This document shows positions 1 through 11,915 of a DNA stretch of 64,000 bases, piece after piece. Each line of letters opens with the position of its first letter. The stretch's first letter is position 1. The translations under genes and the position numbers were made by a program. A model generated the notes under the pieces. It was not told the origin of the DNA. It did no database searches and worked only from the letters and a program-made list of their open reading frames with translations. Source of the DNA: Blattamonas nauphoetae (lineage: Eukaryota > Preaxostyla > Oxymonadida). Where the stretch lies: positions 372,001-436,000 of the forward strand of contig JARBJD010000002.1 of NCBI GenBank assembly GCA_033064195.1. Reading direction: 5' to 3'.

Positions 1-1646
1 GCACTCCGACTTTTGGATGAATCTGAACGATTGTATCGAGAGGACAACAAGGATGAGGCGCCAGGCATGATCGAAAAGGATCTTGCACCGATTACAGCTC
101 AACGCGGGTATATCTATGCAAGACTCGGAAAAATTGGAAAAGCACGCGCAATTTTTGCCAAATTAGTCACTTTAAAACTGTCAGATCAGGCACTTGTCGG
201 AGTTAACTGGAACAATCACATTGTTCTGATGGGTGGAAAAGTTGATTCTGTGGCAATTCGAAAGTTCAGAAATAGTACACCAGAGTCAGTTATCCTCACT
301 AAAATGAATGGAATGCAACGAGAGGCAGTTCTTACCACAAAGTTTCTCCTTTCAATCAACAGTCGTTCTTTTGAACAAGCACGAGAAAGTTTAGCTCTCC
401 TCGCCCCAGCGTCTCAGCCAGTGTCATCAATTGCAGGTGTCATGCAGATTGCACTCCGTCTGAGCGACAAAAAGACAACAGACCAAGAAGACGTCATCGC
501 TGCTTATCTCGCTCAGAACGGAGGAGACAAGTCTCATGTCGCATTGATCCAAGCTGGGCATCTGTTGAGTGAAAAGAAAAACGAAGAGGCACTGCGAATG
601 ATTGTGGACCACGTCAGCCCAGCACTCCTCGTCACTCCGCCCATGTTGGGTCTTATCTCCACAATCCGCCAAGCACACGGCTGCAGTGGAATCACTGCAC
701 CTGTATCTATGGCAGATGCACTCAAGATTTGGGAAGCAGTGGCTTCAGCTAAAGAGAAGGAAACAGAGGAGACAAACGAAGCAAGGAAAGCAAAGAAGGG
801 AAAAGGTGAGAAGGACGGGAGTGCGGAACAATCCAGCAACGAATCATTCCAACCAACACTTGGCACTCTGTTGACTGTTCCAACTGTCACCCAGCCCGCC
901 AGCTTCAGCTTTGGCTTTGCGAGTGAAGCGGAGCTCAGACAGAACTATGCTGCCCTGTTCCACCTCTCCCCAGCCTCGATTGGTGCTGTCTTGAGCTCCC
1001 TCCGAGTCTCGAAAGCTCGTGCCGACCTTCAACATCGCCAGTACCAGGAATCTCAGAGAGAGTGGGAGTTTGTGGCGCGCTTGGACGGAGGAAGGTCTCC
1101 ACAAACACGACTTGCCAATGCTGTATGCCTCTCTTCTTTTCGCATGTTCTTCAGGCTATTGCTCTTACCAAGGTCGCGTTGAAGGCTGGAGATGCCGACC
1201 AAGCTGTTGAAAAACTCAAAACATGCCAAGCACTGGATGCGGCTGATGCAGACGGACTGGAAGGGGCCGAAGAGCTTCTGAAGGGATTCAATCCTTCTCG
1301 CAAGGAGCAGCGCAGAGAGAAGAAGAAGGATCCAAGTGGAAAGAAGAAGAAGGTGAAGGCGATGAGGCATCCACCAAAGAATTTCAATCCACAGGGAAAC
1401 CCCGATCCAAACCGATGGGTGTCTCGAAAGGTGCTCCAAGAAAGAGGAATCGGGAAGAGGAAGGGAAGAAAGATGAAGGCAGAGGCAACTTACGGAAAGG
1501 GAATCTCACAAGGTTCAGCCGAAGTGGCTGGCGTCTATGTTCAACAGCGCACACAAGCTGAAATCGAGCAGGACAAGATGATGGAGAAATTGAAACAAGC
1601 AAATGTTCCGCAAGCCAAGAAAGGTGGAAAGGGGAAACGTCATTAA
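1..1646 (+). CDS. SRP72: Signal recognition particle subunit SRP72, 5' partial
   Basis: Subunit of the cytosolic signal recognition particle, which binds 7SL RNA with SRP68 and targets nascent secretory chains to the ER. The reading frame is open from base 1, so the N-terminus lies outside the window. A helical repeat (TPR-like) body is followed by a Lys-rich tail holding the SRP72 RNA-binding signature: 'PPKNFNP' then 'PDPNRW', matching the family pattern PKNYDP..PDPERW. One 32-nt intron (1123-1154, GTATGC...CAG) falls in phase 0; without it the frame stops at 1182. The stop is TAA. The Lys-rich end (GKGKRH) is typical of the family. Identification is strong; only the exact N-terminal extent is unknown. 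Confidence 0.93.
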
Positions 1647-1787
1647 TCACAACACTGATTTTTGGAAGTTTTAGTAGATTTTGAAAGTTATATTTGAGAA
1701 ATATCTCTTCATTGTCCTCGTCTAGCTCGAAAGTTCTCAGGTCATGGGCCCAGAAAAATCCCCCTTTTGACTTGATCAACTCTCGAA

Positions 1788-2490
1788 ATGGTCAAATTGT
1801 GTGTCTCGTTCTAACTCGACGCCATTTGCTTCTATATCATGCCCTTTGTCCATTTTTTCATTTACTCTTTCTTTTCACATTTTAATCGGCCTCTTCCATC
1901 ATCTCCATCTCTCAAACCCTCCACAACAACAATCTTTCTCTTTTATTCCTCACACAGCTTCAAAGAAGGTCGTGTGGTCGTCATGCTGTCTGGCCGTTAT
2001 GCAGGCAAGAAGGCTGTCATCCTGAAAGCCGTCGAGGACAAAACTCGCAAACACCAACACCCCCACATCCTCGTTGCTGGAATCAACAAAGCTCCAAAGC
2101 GTGTTGCCACCAGAATGGGTCAGAGACGTATTACCAAGAAGAGCGGTCTTAAGCCATTCGTTAAAGTCGTCAACTTCTCCCATGTTCTCCCAACACGGTT
2201 TGTCCTTTATTTACAGTACTGGAGTCATTCAATTATTCGCATTTGTCATTTTGCATTATCTTCAACATTTGTTTAACTTTGTTTTTCCTCTCTTAGTTAC
2301 TCATGCGAAATCCCATCTCGCAAAACAATCACAATTGAAAAGGTTAATGATCCAGTTGCTCGTCGTGGAATCCGCAAAAACTTGAAGAAAGTTTTCGTTG
2401 AGAAGTATTTTCTTTTCTTTTACACATTTCTCACTAACCAGATACCAAAACGGCGAGAACAAATGGTTGTTCCAAAAGCTCCACTTCTAA
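1788..2490 (+). CDS. RPL27: 60S ribosomal protein L27 (eL27)
   Basis: Large-subunit ribosomal protein. Four exons: 1788-1798, 1958-2197, 2297-2404 and 2442-2490, with introns of 159, 99 and 37 nt, all in phase 2. Exon 1 is only 11 nt and codes MVK plus two bases; joining gives MVKFFKEGRVVVML, which matches the family start MGKFMKPGKVVLVL. Further matches are SGRYAGKKAV (KOW motif), HILVAGI, and the terminal GENKWFFQKLHF against GKNKWFFQKLRF. The product is 135 aa, against 136 in animals. The long first intron in a ribosomal protein gene is a common eukaryotic pattern. The next gene converges on it 107 bp downstream. Confidence 0.95.
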
Positions 2491-2597
2491 GGATCTTTCC
2501 TAATTCAATTCATGACGATTGCGCGAAGTGATCTCTTGTGATATTCCTCAAACAAAAAGGATTCAGAAGCACCACACACTGAAAGAAACGGAAAATA

Positions 2598-3153
2598 TCA
2601 AGAATCGGGTTCGAGGACAATTAATTGTGAAAATTCGTTAGCGAGTTGCTTTGTTGATGCGGGATCGGTATAATTCAGAGAGGATATAATTCGGACAATC
2701 TGGGAATAGGTTGTAGCGAAATATTCCAGTGTGTGAATGTATTCTGCAAGAGCTGCCTCGTCCTGACAAGAAAACTTGCTAAAGGAAGAATAGAGTACAT
2801 GTTCAGATTTTACAACATCATCAACAATCCCTTGTAATTGTACAAGAAGTTCACGAAAATGAGGGCTGAAATATGGTGAATGCAAACTTATTGACAAACA
2901 TTTGACTTCTAAGTGCGGAGTTATATCGCTCACATTGTTCAATATGCTTTGAGAGGAGGATATTCATGAAATTTGGGATGGTAGAGAGAATTCCCAAGTT
3001 GTTTGGAACAATCATCGAAATTCGGGCCGAAAGGGTTGATATGACAGAAAAATACGTGCAGCAATCACTGTGCCGAGAAACCCACTGCGATGAGACTTTC
3101 TGCATGAAGTTGAGACGATCCGAATCACAGTTTAATTTATTCCTCGCCAACAT
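2598..3153 (-). CDS. Small helical protein, possibly AIRIM (C1orf109)-like
   Basis: Two exons, 3153-2900 and 2865-2598, joined across a 34-nt phase 2 intron (GTTTGT...CAG), give 173 aa, all predicted helical by eye. No catalytic motif is seen. Length (human about 203 aa), an N-terminal helical bundle and a C-terminal segment 'TTYSQIVRIISSLNYTD' then 'STKQLANEF' resemble the C-terminus of AIRIM/C1orf109 ('RKYLLSSIQWGDLANIQALP'), a factor that works with the AAA ATPase AFG2 in recycling 60S maturation factors. This is a weak, pattern-level match made from memory. The gene shares a 42-bp start-to-start gap with the PDK1-like kinase on the other strand. Confidence 0.5.
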
Positions 3154-3195
3154 CGTTAACAGAGACGATACCTATCATTTGTTCTCACCTATCTG
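3154..3195. promoter_or_regulatory. 42-bp bidirectional intergenic promoter region
   Basis: Start codons of the AIRIM-like gene (reverse) and the PDK1-like kinase (forward) are separated by only these bases. Any core promoter must overlap the 5' ends of both genes. No TATA box or named motif is recognised. Confidence 0.5.
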
Positions 3196-6100
3196 ATGAG
3201 TCTTGAACAGTCTTATCTGAAGAAGGCCAAATTAATGCCGGGTGATTTTACCTTTCAAGAGATCCTCGGATTCGGTACTTTTTCCACGGTATCGCTCTCT
3301 ATCATTTAATTGACGGTTCTGTACAATCTAACAGGTCTATAAGGCAATACATAATCCAACTCAGCAAGTTTTTGCGATAAAAAAACTCACAAAAGTCCAA
3401 CTCATCAAGAATCATATCGAACAGTCAGCGTTTCTGGAAAGAGATACCCTCAGTAAATACCCTCACCCTGGAATCATTGGATTCTATGGCACCTTTACTG
3501 ACCAGGATTTTTTGTGTATCATCCTTTTTGTTGTCGCATTATGTTCTCTCACGCAACAGATATCATTCTAGAACTCTGCAACACAGATCTTGGTAAATTT
3601 ATACAAAAACCTTTGTCAAGTCAATTTGCACGGTTCTATGCCGCTGAAATTCTTGAAGCTATCGACCATCTTCATTCACATGGGTTTCCACATCTCTTGT
3701 TCATCTGTTTTCTTCAGAATTATACACAGAGATTTGAAACCAGACAACATTTTTCTGACTCCCAAGGGACACATTCGACTAGGTGATTTTGGAAGTGTTT
3801 TGGTAGAAGGGAAACAGGATCCATTTGGTTTGAGACATTCACCCTTTACATCTTCATTTTCTCTCTAAATAGCAACAAAAGTCCCAGGACGAAGTAAGCA
3901 ATTGGTTGGAACACCTCGATATGTATCGCCAGAGGCAATTAAAGGGCAGTCACAAACCTCGGCTTCGGATCTTTGGGCATTTGGACTCATCCTCTATTTC
4001 CTCCTCACTGGCAAACATTTATTCAATCAACCGACACAGTTTCTAGTTATGTGTCAAATTCAAGCGGGACAGTATCAATTAAATGCGGTCAACGATGAAG
4101 CTGCATGTGATCTGATCCGCCGCCTGGTTGTGGTGAACCCAGCTGAACGGCTCACAATGAAGAAAATTAAATCTCATTCGTTCTTTACCAACATCACGTG
4201 GGGTACGCTTCACATTGCAGTGCCGCCATATATGAACATTCCATTTCAGCCTGTCCAGCAGACAAGAGCAAAACAACAACCATCTCAAAGTAGTCGCCAT
4301 TCCAACTTCCTCGCCTCCATATCTCAGTCTGGCGAGCCCTCACGTGCGGAAGGGTTGCCTCAGTCAAAAGCGGTGGACAGAAATGGATATGCGTCGATTG
4401 GGCCAGCGGGCATGACATTTCTGAAGGGGAATGAGAAAGATGGGTCTGAGAAGCACCGCATCTATCCACTCAACCTCGACGAGACATCTCCGACAGTCGA
4501 TCACTCATCAGCAGTAACACCAGCCCAAACACTTAACGCAGACAACCTGCCTGGGAAAGTGCAGCAGAGCTCGTCAACGCAGGCATCATCCGGAAAATCT
4601 GAAGAAGCACCAGTTCTCTCATCGCCTTACAGTGGAAGCCGTGGCTCACCTGAGCAAACACTCAGCTCATTTGATGGGAAAGCTCCTGTCGGGCTTCAGG
4701 TTGAAATCCCAGATTCATTTCCTTCGCAGCCAAACCAAGTCTCCCCTCACGCTCCAACACTTACTGCTCCCCACCTCATCTCAGTCTCGTCACCAAACAA
4801 GGGGCTTCCTTCATTGTTCCAGTCTCCATCCGTGAAACATCTTCCAACTCCTCTCCAAGGGCATGCCACACCATCCACAACTTCTGTTGCTACTTCTGAG
4901 ACAGAGACTCTGTCGACTCACTCTCCGTCTGTCCATCCCGCCAAAGCCTCAACATCGATGAAAGCGGAGTCTGTAACTGTGTCAAGGACATCGACTGTCA
5001 CAGCTTCAAATGACTCCACACTCACAAACCTGACCGACAATGAACATCAAAATACACAATTGTATTCACAGAACCATCCAAATGTCCCAAAACTGTCACT
5101 CGGTTCAAACAACATTTCTGGAGGGAAAGTCCGCCAGTCTCAGAAAGGAAGAGAGAAAGAAAGCCAAGTTCAAGGATCGACTGCACAGAAAAAAGGGAAA
5201 ATGGGAGATAGTTGGAATGAAAACAACGACGAACATCTCACGTCTACACTCGACACAAGCAGTGGAGAAGACAAGGAAGACACACACAAAAGCGGGCAAG
5301 ATTTGAATGACTCCAGCGAGGACCTCAAAAGCGATTCGGAGCCCAGCTGGGAATCTGAAGAGGAGGAGGAGGAGGAAGAAATTGTTCAGCTTCGTCGTGC
5401 TCGGAAATTGAAGAAACAGAACATGGAACGCATACGAAAATTCTATCCAAACATGCATTTTGAAGTGGATGACATTTGGATGGACGGTTTGATGAAACAC
5501 ATCGAGACTCTCGAGAATAAAGAGAAGAGCGAACGAGAGGCGCAACTGGCCATCGAACAAGATCCATCCAATCAACAAGCAGCGCAAACTTCCACACCCG
5601 AAGACGGAAAAACCCAGCTTAACGAAGAATCAACCCAGACATCGCATGCGGAGTCATTATCTCAAGACGAGATGGATGAAGACCCAGCTCTTGCCACCCA
5701 GCATACTCTCAACATTCTGCTTCACTGTCCATCAGAGGAGCTGTTTGAGGCTGTGGATGTCATTCTCCAATGCTCTCAGAATGAGTCGGACCTCCAAGAG
5801 AAGGACATGCGGATGGATGAAGAAGATGATGATAGTGTGAACTCTGAACATGATCCTGACGGACAAGAAGGGGAGGATGGACATCTGATGGATAGCGACA
5901 CCAGTCTGTCAGACAACGAAACAGACACTGGAAGAGATGAAGCCCTTATTCCTTCATATTTACTCCATCCAAACGAGACTGTGCTTCGATTGGGTGATGT
6001 GGAGGTTGTCTCGTCAAACATCGCCGATCTCAACTCTCACCTCGCATCCCTTCCAGACGCTTCTGGAACCCCACAAAAGAATATACTCCTCTTCGCAGTG

Positions 6101-6445
6101 ACTTCTGAGCCTCGAATTCTTCTGTTTGACCAGACACCAGTTTCAGTCGTCTCACAAATCCCATGGACTCTCCACATGACATTCGAGACAATCCACACGA
6201 ATGTTGTCGTTGTCTCAAATGGCTCTCTGTCTCTGAATGTTCGATTTGACAAAGGACAAGATAAGGAAAAAACGGAATGGCTCGAATTTCTGAACGAGAT
6301 AGACTATCAACTCACGGTTCAGATCGAAAAAGCATACGCGACTCATTTCTCGTTCAAACACAAAAGGAAGAGACATCATCGAACAAAACCTGTTAAAATT
6401 GAGCCATTGCCCCCATCAGATATTGAAACAATTTTTGCGGAGTGA
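3196..6445 (+). CDS. PDK1-like AGC protein kinase with C-terminal PH-like domain
   Basis: Phosphoinositide-dependent kinase 1 type: phosphorylates activation loops of other AGC kinases at membranes. Five exons (3196-3288, 3335-3515, 3560-3683, 3718-3827, 3873-6445), introns of 46, 44, 34 and 45 nt, 1026 aa. Kinase domain residues about 15-300: glycine loop GFGTFSTV (PDK1 has GEGSFSTV), AIKK lysine, LYIILELC hinge, FARFYAAEI, IIHRDLKPDN, LGDFGS, GTPRYVSPE and SDLWAFG. A long Ser/Pro-rich, then very acidic linker follows, and a PH-like domain at about 870-990 (VLRLGDVEV, NILLFAVTSEPRILLFD), as in PDK1. The residue aligned with human activation-loop Ser241 appears to be Gln (SKQLVGT). The tail is basic. 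Identification as the PDK1 family is good; orthology rests on the kinase-plus-PH layout. Confidence 0.88.
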
Positions 6446-6622
6446 TTGATTCGAATTCATTGTTTTCATTCATTTTGATTTTCTGATGTCTTCTTTTCAT
6501 TTCATTGTTTATCTCGAAGTAGAATCTGTACAGTGCCAGCAAAGTCACGATTAACTTGATATATTAGGGATATTTGTGATTTCGAGAAACCGTGAGGTCT
6601 CGAACTTTCTTTTGGGTTTTCA

Positions 6623-9600
6623 ATGGACAAAAGTCGAATTGCCCTCCTTCTGGAGCATCAGCTCATCGATTCCGTCATAAATGTGGAATCAACAACTCCT
6701 GAAATGAGTGCCATTCTCCCACAAGCTTCTACCACACCAATTTCAGAGACGATGGTTTCTTCCTCCGTCTTTGTCCTATATTCGATTCTTCAAATCTATT
6801 TCTGCAAATTTCTCATTACACATGTAGTTTCCTGGGTTTTTACGACAACAATTTCTTCAATTTCCTGATGTAGTTCGAGAGAGCATGACACGTATCTTTT
6901 CTCAAATTCTCAATCAACAATCTTTTATGATCCCTCTTCTCCAGCGTCCAACTCATATTCGCATGGATTATTCCCCCAGATTAATCGTGCGTGGATTATT
7001 ACAGACAAGACTCTATATCTTTGGAATTATCATTTTGAGTTTGTTGTTTTGCATCAAGATATTGTAACTCGATTTACTCAATCTTTCTTTTCTATGATAG
7101 GAGTGATCTCTGCAAGTACACAGTTCCTAAAGGGTCCATTTCGAACTGTTTTCTCGCCACACCACGTCCAGGAGCATTCGTGGAATCAGTCGAGTATCTC
7201 CAATCAATTCGTTTCATTGTTTCAGATTTGTGCTTGTTGTTGTGGCTTCATATGACATAATACTCCTTGGTGTCGTTTTAGATGGAAGACAGCCGGAAAA
7301 TCGACTCCAATTGGTTGACAGTATCCTCGATCTTCTTTGTCATATTTCTTAGCAAACTATTCAACCTCGACAAACAGCCTTTCATTCGAAACCTCTGTTT
7401 CATTTTCAAATGGAAGGATATTTCTAAGCGCATCAAACGGAAATATCTACGAATTTGTTTATGAACCCAAAGAAAAACTCTTTCAGCCTAATTGTAGACT
7501 CATTGGTCTTACACAATCATGGATTCTCTCGGTTTTCCCTATCAGACTTCCAGCTTCTGGAACAATCGAATCAATAGTCCAAATGGTTGCTGACGACGAC
7601 AGAAATCTTCTCTATGTTCTACTTCGTTCAGGACTGATAAACATGTATAGTCTTGAGCGCTCTGGAGAAGGATTTGTGCAAGTTGGGTCATTGGACCCCA
7701 ATGATCTAAAAAAACAATTTGATAAACGCGTATCACCAGCGGTAAAATCAACCAAGTCTCTGCCCATCGAATCGATTGTCCCAACATCACTTTTTTCGAT
7801 CCCACCGACAGAGAGCGATGTCTGGTGTTTGTGTGGAATTACTCGATGTGGAATTAGGTTGTTCTTCACATCGCGAACACAATCTCAATTACTCTCAACT
7901 ACGAGTATTCCAAAACAATCAATTACTCCCAGGATGATCTCACTAAATGCATTTTATACACCTCCATTCTCTTCCCATCAAATGGTTCAAGCACCTTCAG
8001 GTCCTGAGAAACCATCTCTCCCTCAGACACTAAATTTTGCTCACGCTCATTCTCCATATTCTTCTTCTGGTGTCACGATCATTTCTGACACATTGGGAGC
8101 CAATGAACATATTTTGACAGCTATTGGATCATCATCTGAACCAATCTCATTCCGCACTGCAGACGTCTCGTTCACATCATCGCTCGCGAATCGAAATCTC
8201 AATCAACTTGCTTTTCACAGAGCGCTCAGTGAGACAATCTCATCATATGTCACTCCCACACCATTCACCGCAGTACATGAAGTCCCTCTCTCTTCCCTCA
8301 TCACAAATACCATGACAGAGGCCTCCACATTCTTCCTCACATACCCGTGGATCAATTCACCCGGAAAGCAAACCACAGTCTCCCTCCCAAATACCAAACC
8401 GAATTCATCCATCAAATACCGCCGGACTCTAATCAGGCATCCACCACTCTCTGTTGAGAAGTCATTGCAGCACTTGTATCGTCCTCGAATGTTCCTGGCC
8501 AGCAACAATGATGGCATTTTGGTCTTCACACGAACACGACCAATTGAACATCTCTCTCAACTCATCTCAACAGCATCGCGTGATTCATCAGCATTCATGT
8601 CACAGTCAAGTGCAATCCCAGAACTCCCAAATCCCATCATTTCGTTCATTGACAGTTTTAAACCAGCCGAAGTCTGTTCCATGTGTCTCTTCCTCAGCTC
8701 CTCGTCTGAACCCCTCACGGCACTTTCATCTTCCTCTGACGATAGTTTCTTTGTTCCTCTATTCTCCAAGCAGGGGACGGTTGTCCAACAAAGTCAAACT
8801 GTCCAACAAACGCAGCAAGTCGAGAAGAAATCGAAGACTCGAACTACACATGGGACCCCACTCTTCAGTTCTACACTTCGAGATGGGTCCTGTAATTCAC
8901 TGCTCATCACTCCCCTAAAGTCCCTGAACACTCCCCTCCCTGATCGGACTCCTCGAAATTTTGATACACCGTCCCGTTCTTCCAATCGCAACATGGCCGT
9001 CAAACTCACGCCTTTTTCGGGAGGTGGTTCGTATCCATTTGGATCTCCGACATTCTCTCCTTCACAAGATTCGGCGATCATCCGAACAACGAGCTATCAT
9101 TCCAACTCTCCTCTCCAAATCTGTGAAATCATCGCCAAAAAGTACAGCGATTCTCTTTCCCACTTCATCCCGATCTTAACCACTTCAATGACTCGAGTGT
9201 TCGTTGCCGACCCAACAACTAATTCATTTCCTTCACTTTCGTCTCTCTACCACTCCAACATCCAGCTTCAAGCGGTTCAAGCGTGTTCAGACAAGCCTCT
9301 TACATCACTTCATAATGGACTAGTTCTTTTCCTCGCACGCTTTCTCGCCCCACTTTGGAATACGACCATCATCAAATTGACAGTTCTGTCCAATGACCAA
9401 GATCCATCCAAAAATAAAACATCAGAAAAGAAAACCGACAAACCATGGTACCATCCAAGGAGAATTTTGGATCTGTTCACATTTCTTCCGTCTTACGAGG
9501 ACCTCCCAGAAATGGATGCAGACCTTCCCGAGACCAATCCACAACAACCGCCAGAATCGAGCGTGCAGAAGCTAAAACGGCCACAATCCGGCACTGTTCC

Positions 9601-11692
9601 ACTTAATCAACAGCGAACTGTGAAGTTTCCATCTGAAGCTGCACCGATATCTTCACTACAGACACCTGCAAGATCAAATGCTCCACTTGGATATCTCACT
9701 CCACCACCAAACGCAACAATGCACCAAGATCTCAATCCACATGCAGACCGTCTCTTCCAATCTCTCCAAACACCTTCCCGTTTCTATCCTCAGAATACCG
9801 TGAGACCCGCTCTCCCCACCACAACCACAAAAACTTCAGATCGAAAACTCATTCCAACAGACTTGGAATATCCCTTTGTCTATCTTGGAGCGTTCCTCCG
9901 ATCATCGACACAAAAAACTCAAACTCGGCTCCTGGATGAGGGTGTTTCACATGTAACTTCTTGTGCTGCTTCTCTGGCCTTACATCCATCAGTTATCCTC
10001 CCATTTGCCAGAACGTTGTCGTCATTTCTCAAAGCCCTCTCAAACTGCCCATCTCTTCTCCCATCCAGTCCTCAACTTCCGAGTCAAGCATACCAATTCC
10101 TAAACACAATTTCTTCCGATCCGTCTGGTAGCCTTGTTCGGTCAGTAGCCGATGTTGATAATCAAATCAGCCAACTCGAAGAATCTGATTTCTTGCAATC
10201 ACTTCTTGCCATTCTCACGAGATCTTACGAGTTTCTCCTCTTCTTACTCCTCCTCTCTGATGTTGGATGTCCTTGTGTTTCTTCGAAGGAGAAGGATTCT
10301 CCGTTCATCATTTTCATTCGACAAGCTAAAAAGCTTCCAGAATCAACAGTTTCTCTAACGTTCAAAGACCTGATATCATCCTCACTTGGGTCATTTGTTG
10401 TGAGTGCACTGATTGAAACTGCCACCTCCCACACATCATCAGAAAACGCGACATTAGCACGAATGTTGGATACCTCAGAAAAGGTCTCAACTGCATTCCA
10501 CACTTTTGCTCCGTCGTTCCACACGCAACATGACACGAACGTCAACAAGGCTCGTTCAATTCTCAAAACCGTGGGAGAGGCCGTAACATCGAAAACTTTG
10601 TCTGAATCTGAAAGAGTTAATAACGAAACCCTTTTAGTATCAGCCCGCGATCTGCTCATTCAATCAATCGCCCATGTATCATTGGATGAGTTCTGTCCTC
10701 TCTTCCAGGCTCTGAACAAACCAGGCTATTGTGTCTCCCTCGCGATTGCGAAAGCACAGAACGAAGATCCAACAAATGCAGCCTTGGCGTGGGTCAAGGG
10801 GGGTAGATCGACAGAAGACCGCATCGGAACTGATCGCTTCAATTCCCGTAACGTTTGCTATCGGTGGGTCGTTCAGACACTTGAGTGGGAAAGCAAGTAC
10901 ATATCTTATCAATACTCTCGTCCCATCCAATACAACCAAACACCCCACCCAACAGGCGGTTTAATCACACCACCAACATCCTCCGAAACTATTCTGAAAT
11001 GTGAAACATTCAACATTGCTCTCCAGAGCGACGACGTTCTCCTTCAATACGCAGTGTTCGGATGGATGCTCACCCAGCCACATCTCCGACCAGTATTACT
11101 CAACCTCAATTCACCGCACCTCACAACGTTCCTCTCATCGAATACCTCGAACACAGGACAGCAGGCCGAAGGGGCAGGAGACATTGATGTCCTCTGGGAA
11201 CATTACATCCGGATGAACAGTCTTCACAAAGCAGCCACTGAACTCAGAAAACTCGCAAAAGATCCAGAACTCGTCTTGGAACGCTCGAATCATCGAGCCA
11301 ACCACCAAAATCTTCTCTCTCTCCGTATCTATTATCTCACACTCGCATCAGGCTGTCTCTCTGATCCATCAGCCACCACGGGACCAACACATTCCGAAAA
11401 ACAGATCCTCCAGCTCCAAATTGATGTCGCGAAGCTGCAACTGGATATTCGAAATGAGATTGTCAGCAAGAAAGACGCGATAAGTCTTCAACAACCTCAA
11501 CCAGGCCAGAGTCGAGAAGAAGAAGTGAAACGATGCCAAGAGGCCCTTCTCGCTCTTGATCGTCAACTATACGATGCCACAACTCTTTTCAAAACTTTTA
11601 TCGTTCCTTTTAATCTTCGTTCGTCAACTCAAAAGGTATCTGAATTGCTCGAACGTTATGGTGATTCTCCGATGTCTTCTTTTTCAAGCTGA
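6623..11692 (+). CDS. NUP155: Scaffold nucleoporin Nup155/Nup170
   Basis: Inner-ring scaffold of the nuclear pore complex. Six exons: 6623-6766, 6828-6891, 6945-7038, 7101-7193, 7226-7320 and 7353-11692, with introns of 61, 53, 62, 32 and 32 nt; 1609 aa. The spliced N-terminus reads GLFPQINRAWIITDKTLYLW, matching human [20 protein letters not shown], then ATPRPGAF and NGRIFLSASNGNIYEFVYEP, matching the NGRIFLAGKDGCLYEVAYQ blade. The C-terminal helical part contains DVLWEHYIRMNSLHKAATEL, LQIDVAKLQLDIRNEI and LYDATTLFKTFIVPFNL, matching the human solenoid. The protein then stops, although human Nup155 continues for over 200 residues. A last intron 11636-11688 leading to a stop at 11727 is an alternative end. 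The Ser/Pro-rich middle is longer than usual. Confidence 0.9.
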
Positions 11693-11915
11693 AGCTTAAT
11701 TTTCCTAATTATCATTTCACGAAATAAATGAACATGTTAATCCGATGTAATTAAACAAGACGCGATGACAAATACGTACACTTAGAGGATGGAGCAATTC
11801 AGGCAACGTTTGTTTCGATCAAATGGTTGAGAATCATGCAAATATCTCGAAAAGAAAGGAAGAAAGAAATAAAACTGGTTCTTGTTTACAGATGAAATTG
11901 TGAACAACGTGGAAA
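11693..11915. other. Convergent 3' intergenic region
   Basis: Gap between the 3' ends of Nup155 and the IP3R-like gene. An AATAAA-type hexamer lies about 30 bp after the Nup155 stop. Nothing else is recognised. Confidence 0.4.

Noticed and set aside
5105-5587. Long reverse-strand open frame opposite the PDK1-like acidic linker
   Set aside because: It mirrors low-complexity acidic codons (GAA/GAG give TTC/CTC) and lacks any family likeness.
10225-10659. A 144-codon reverse open frame opposite Nup155
   Set aside because: It is antisense shadow of the helical domain; composition follows the sense codons.
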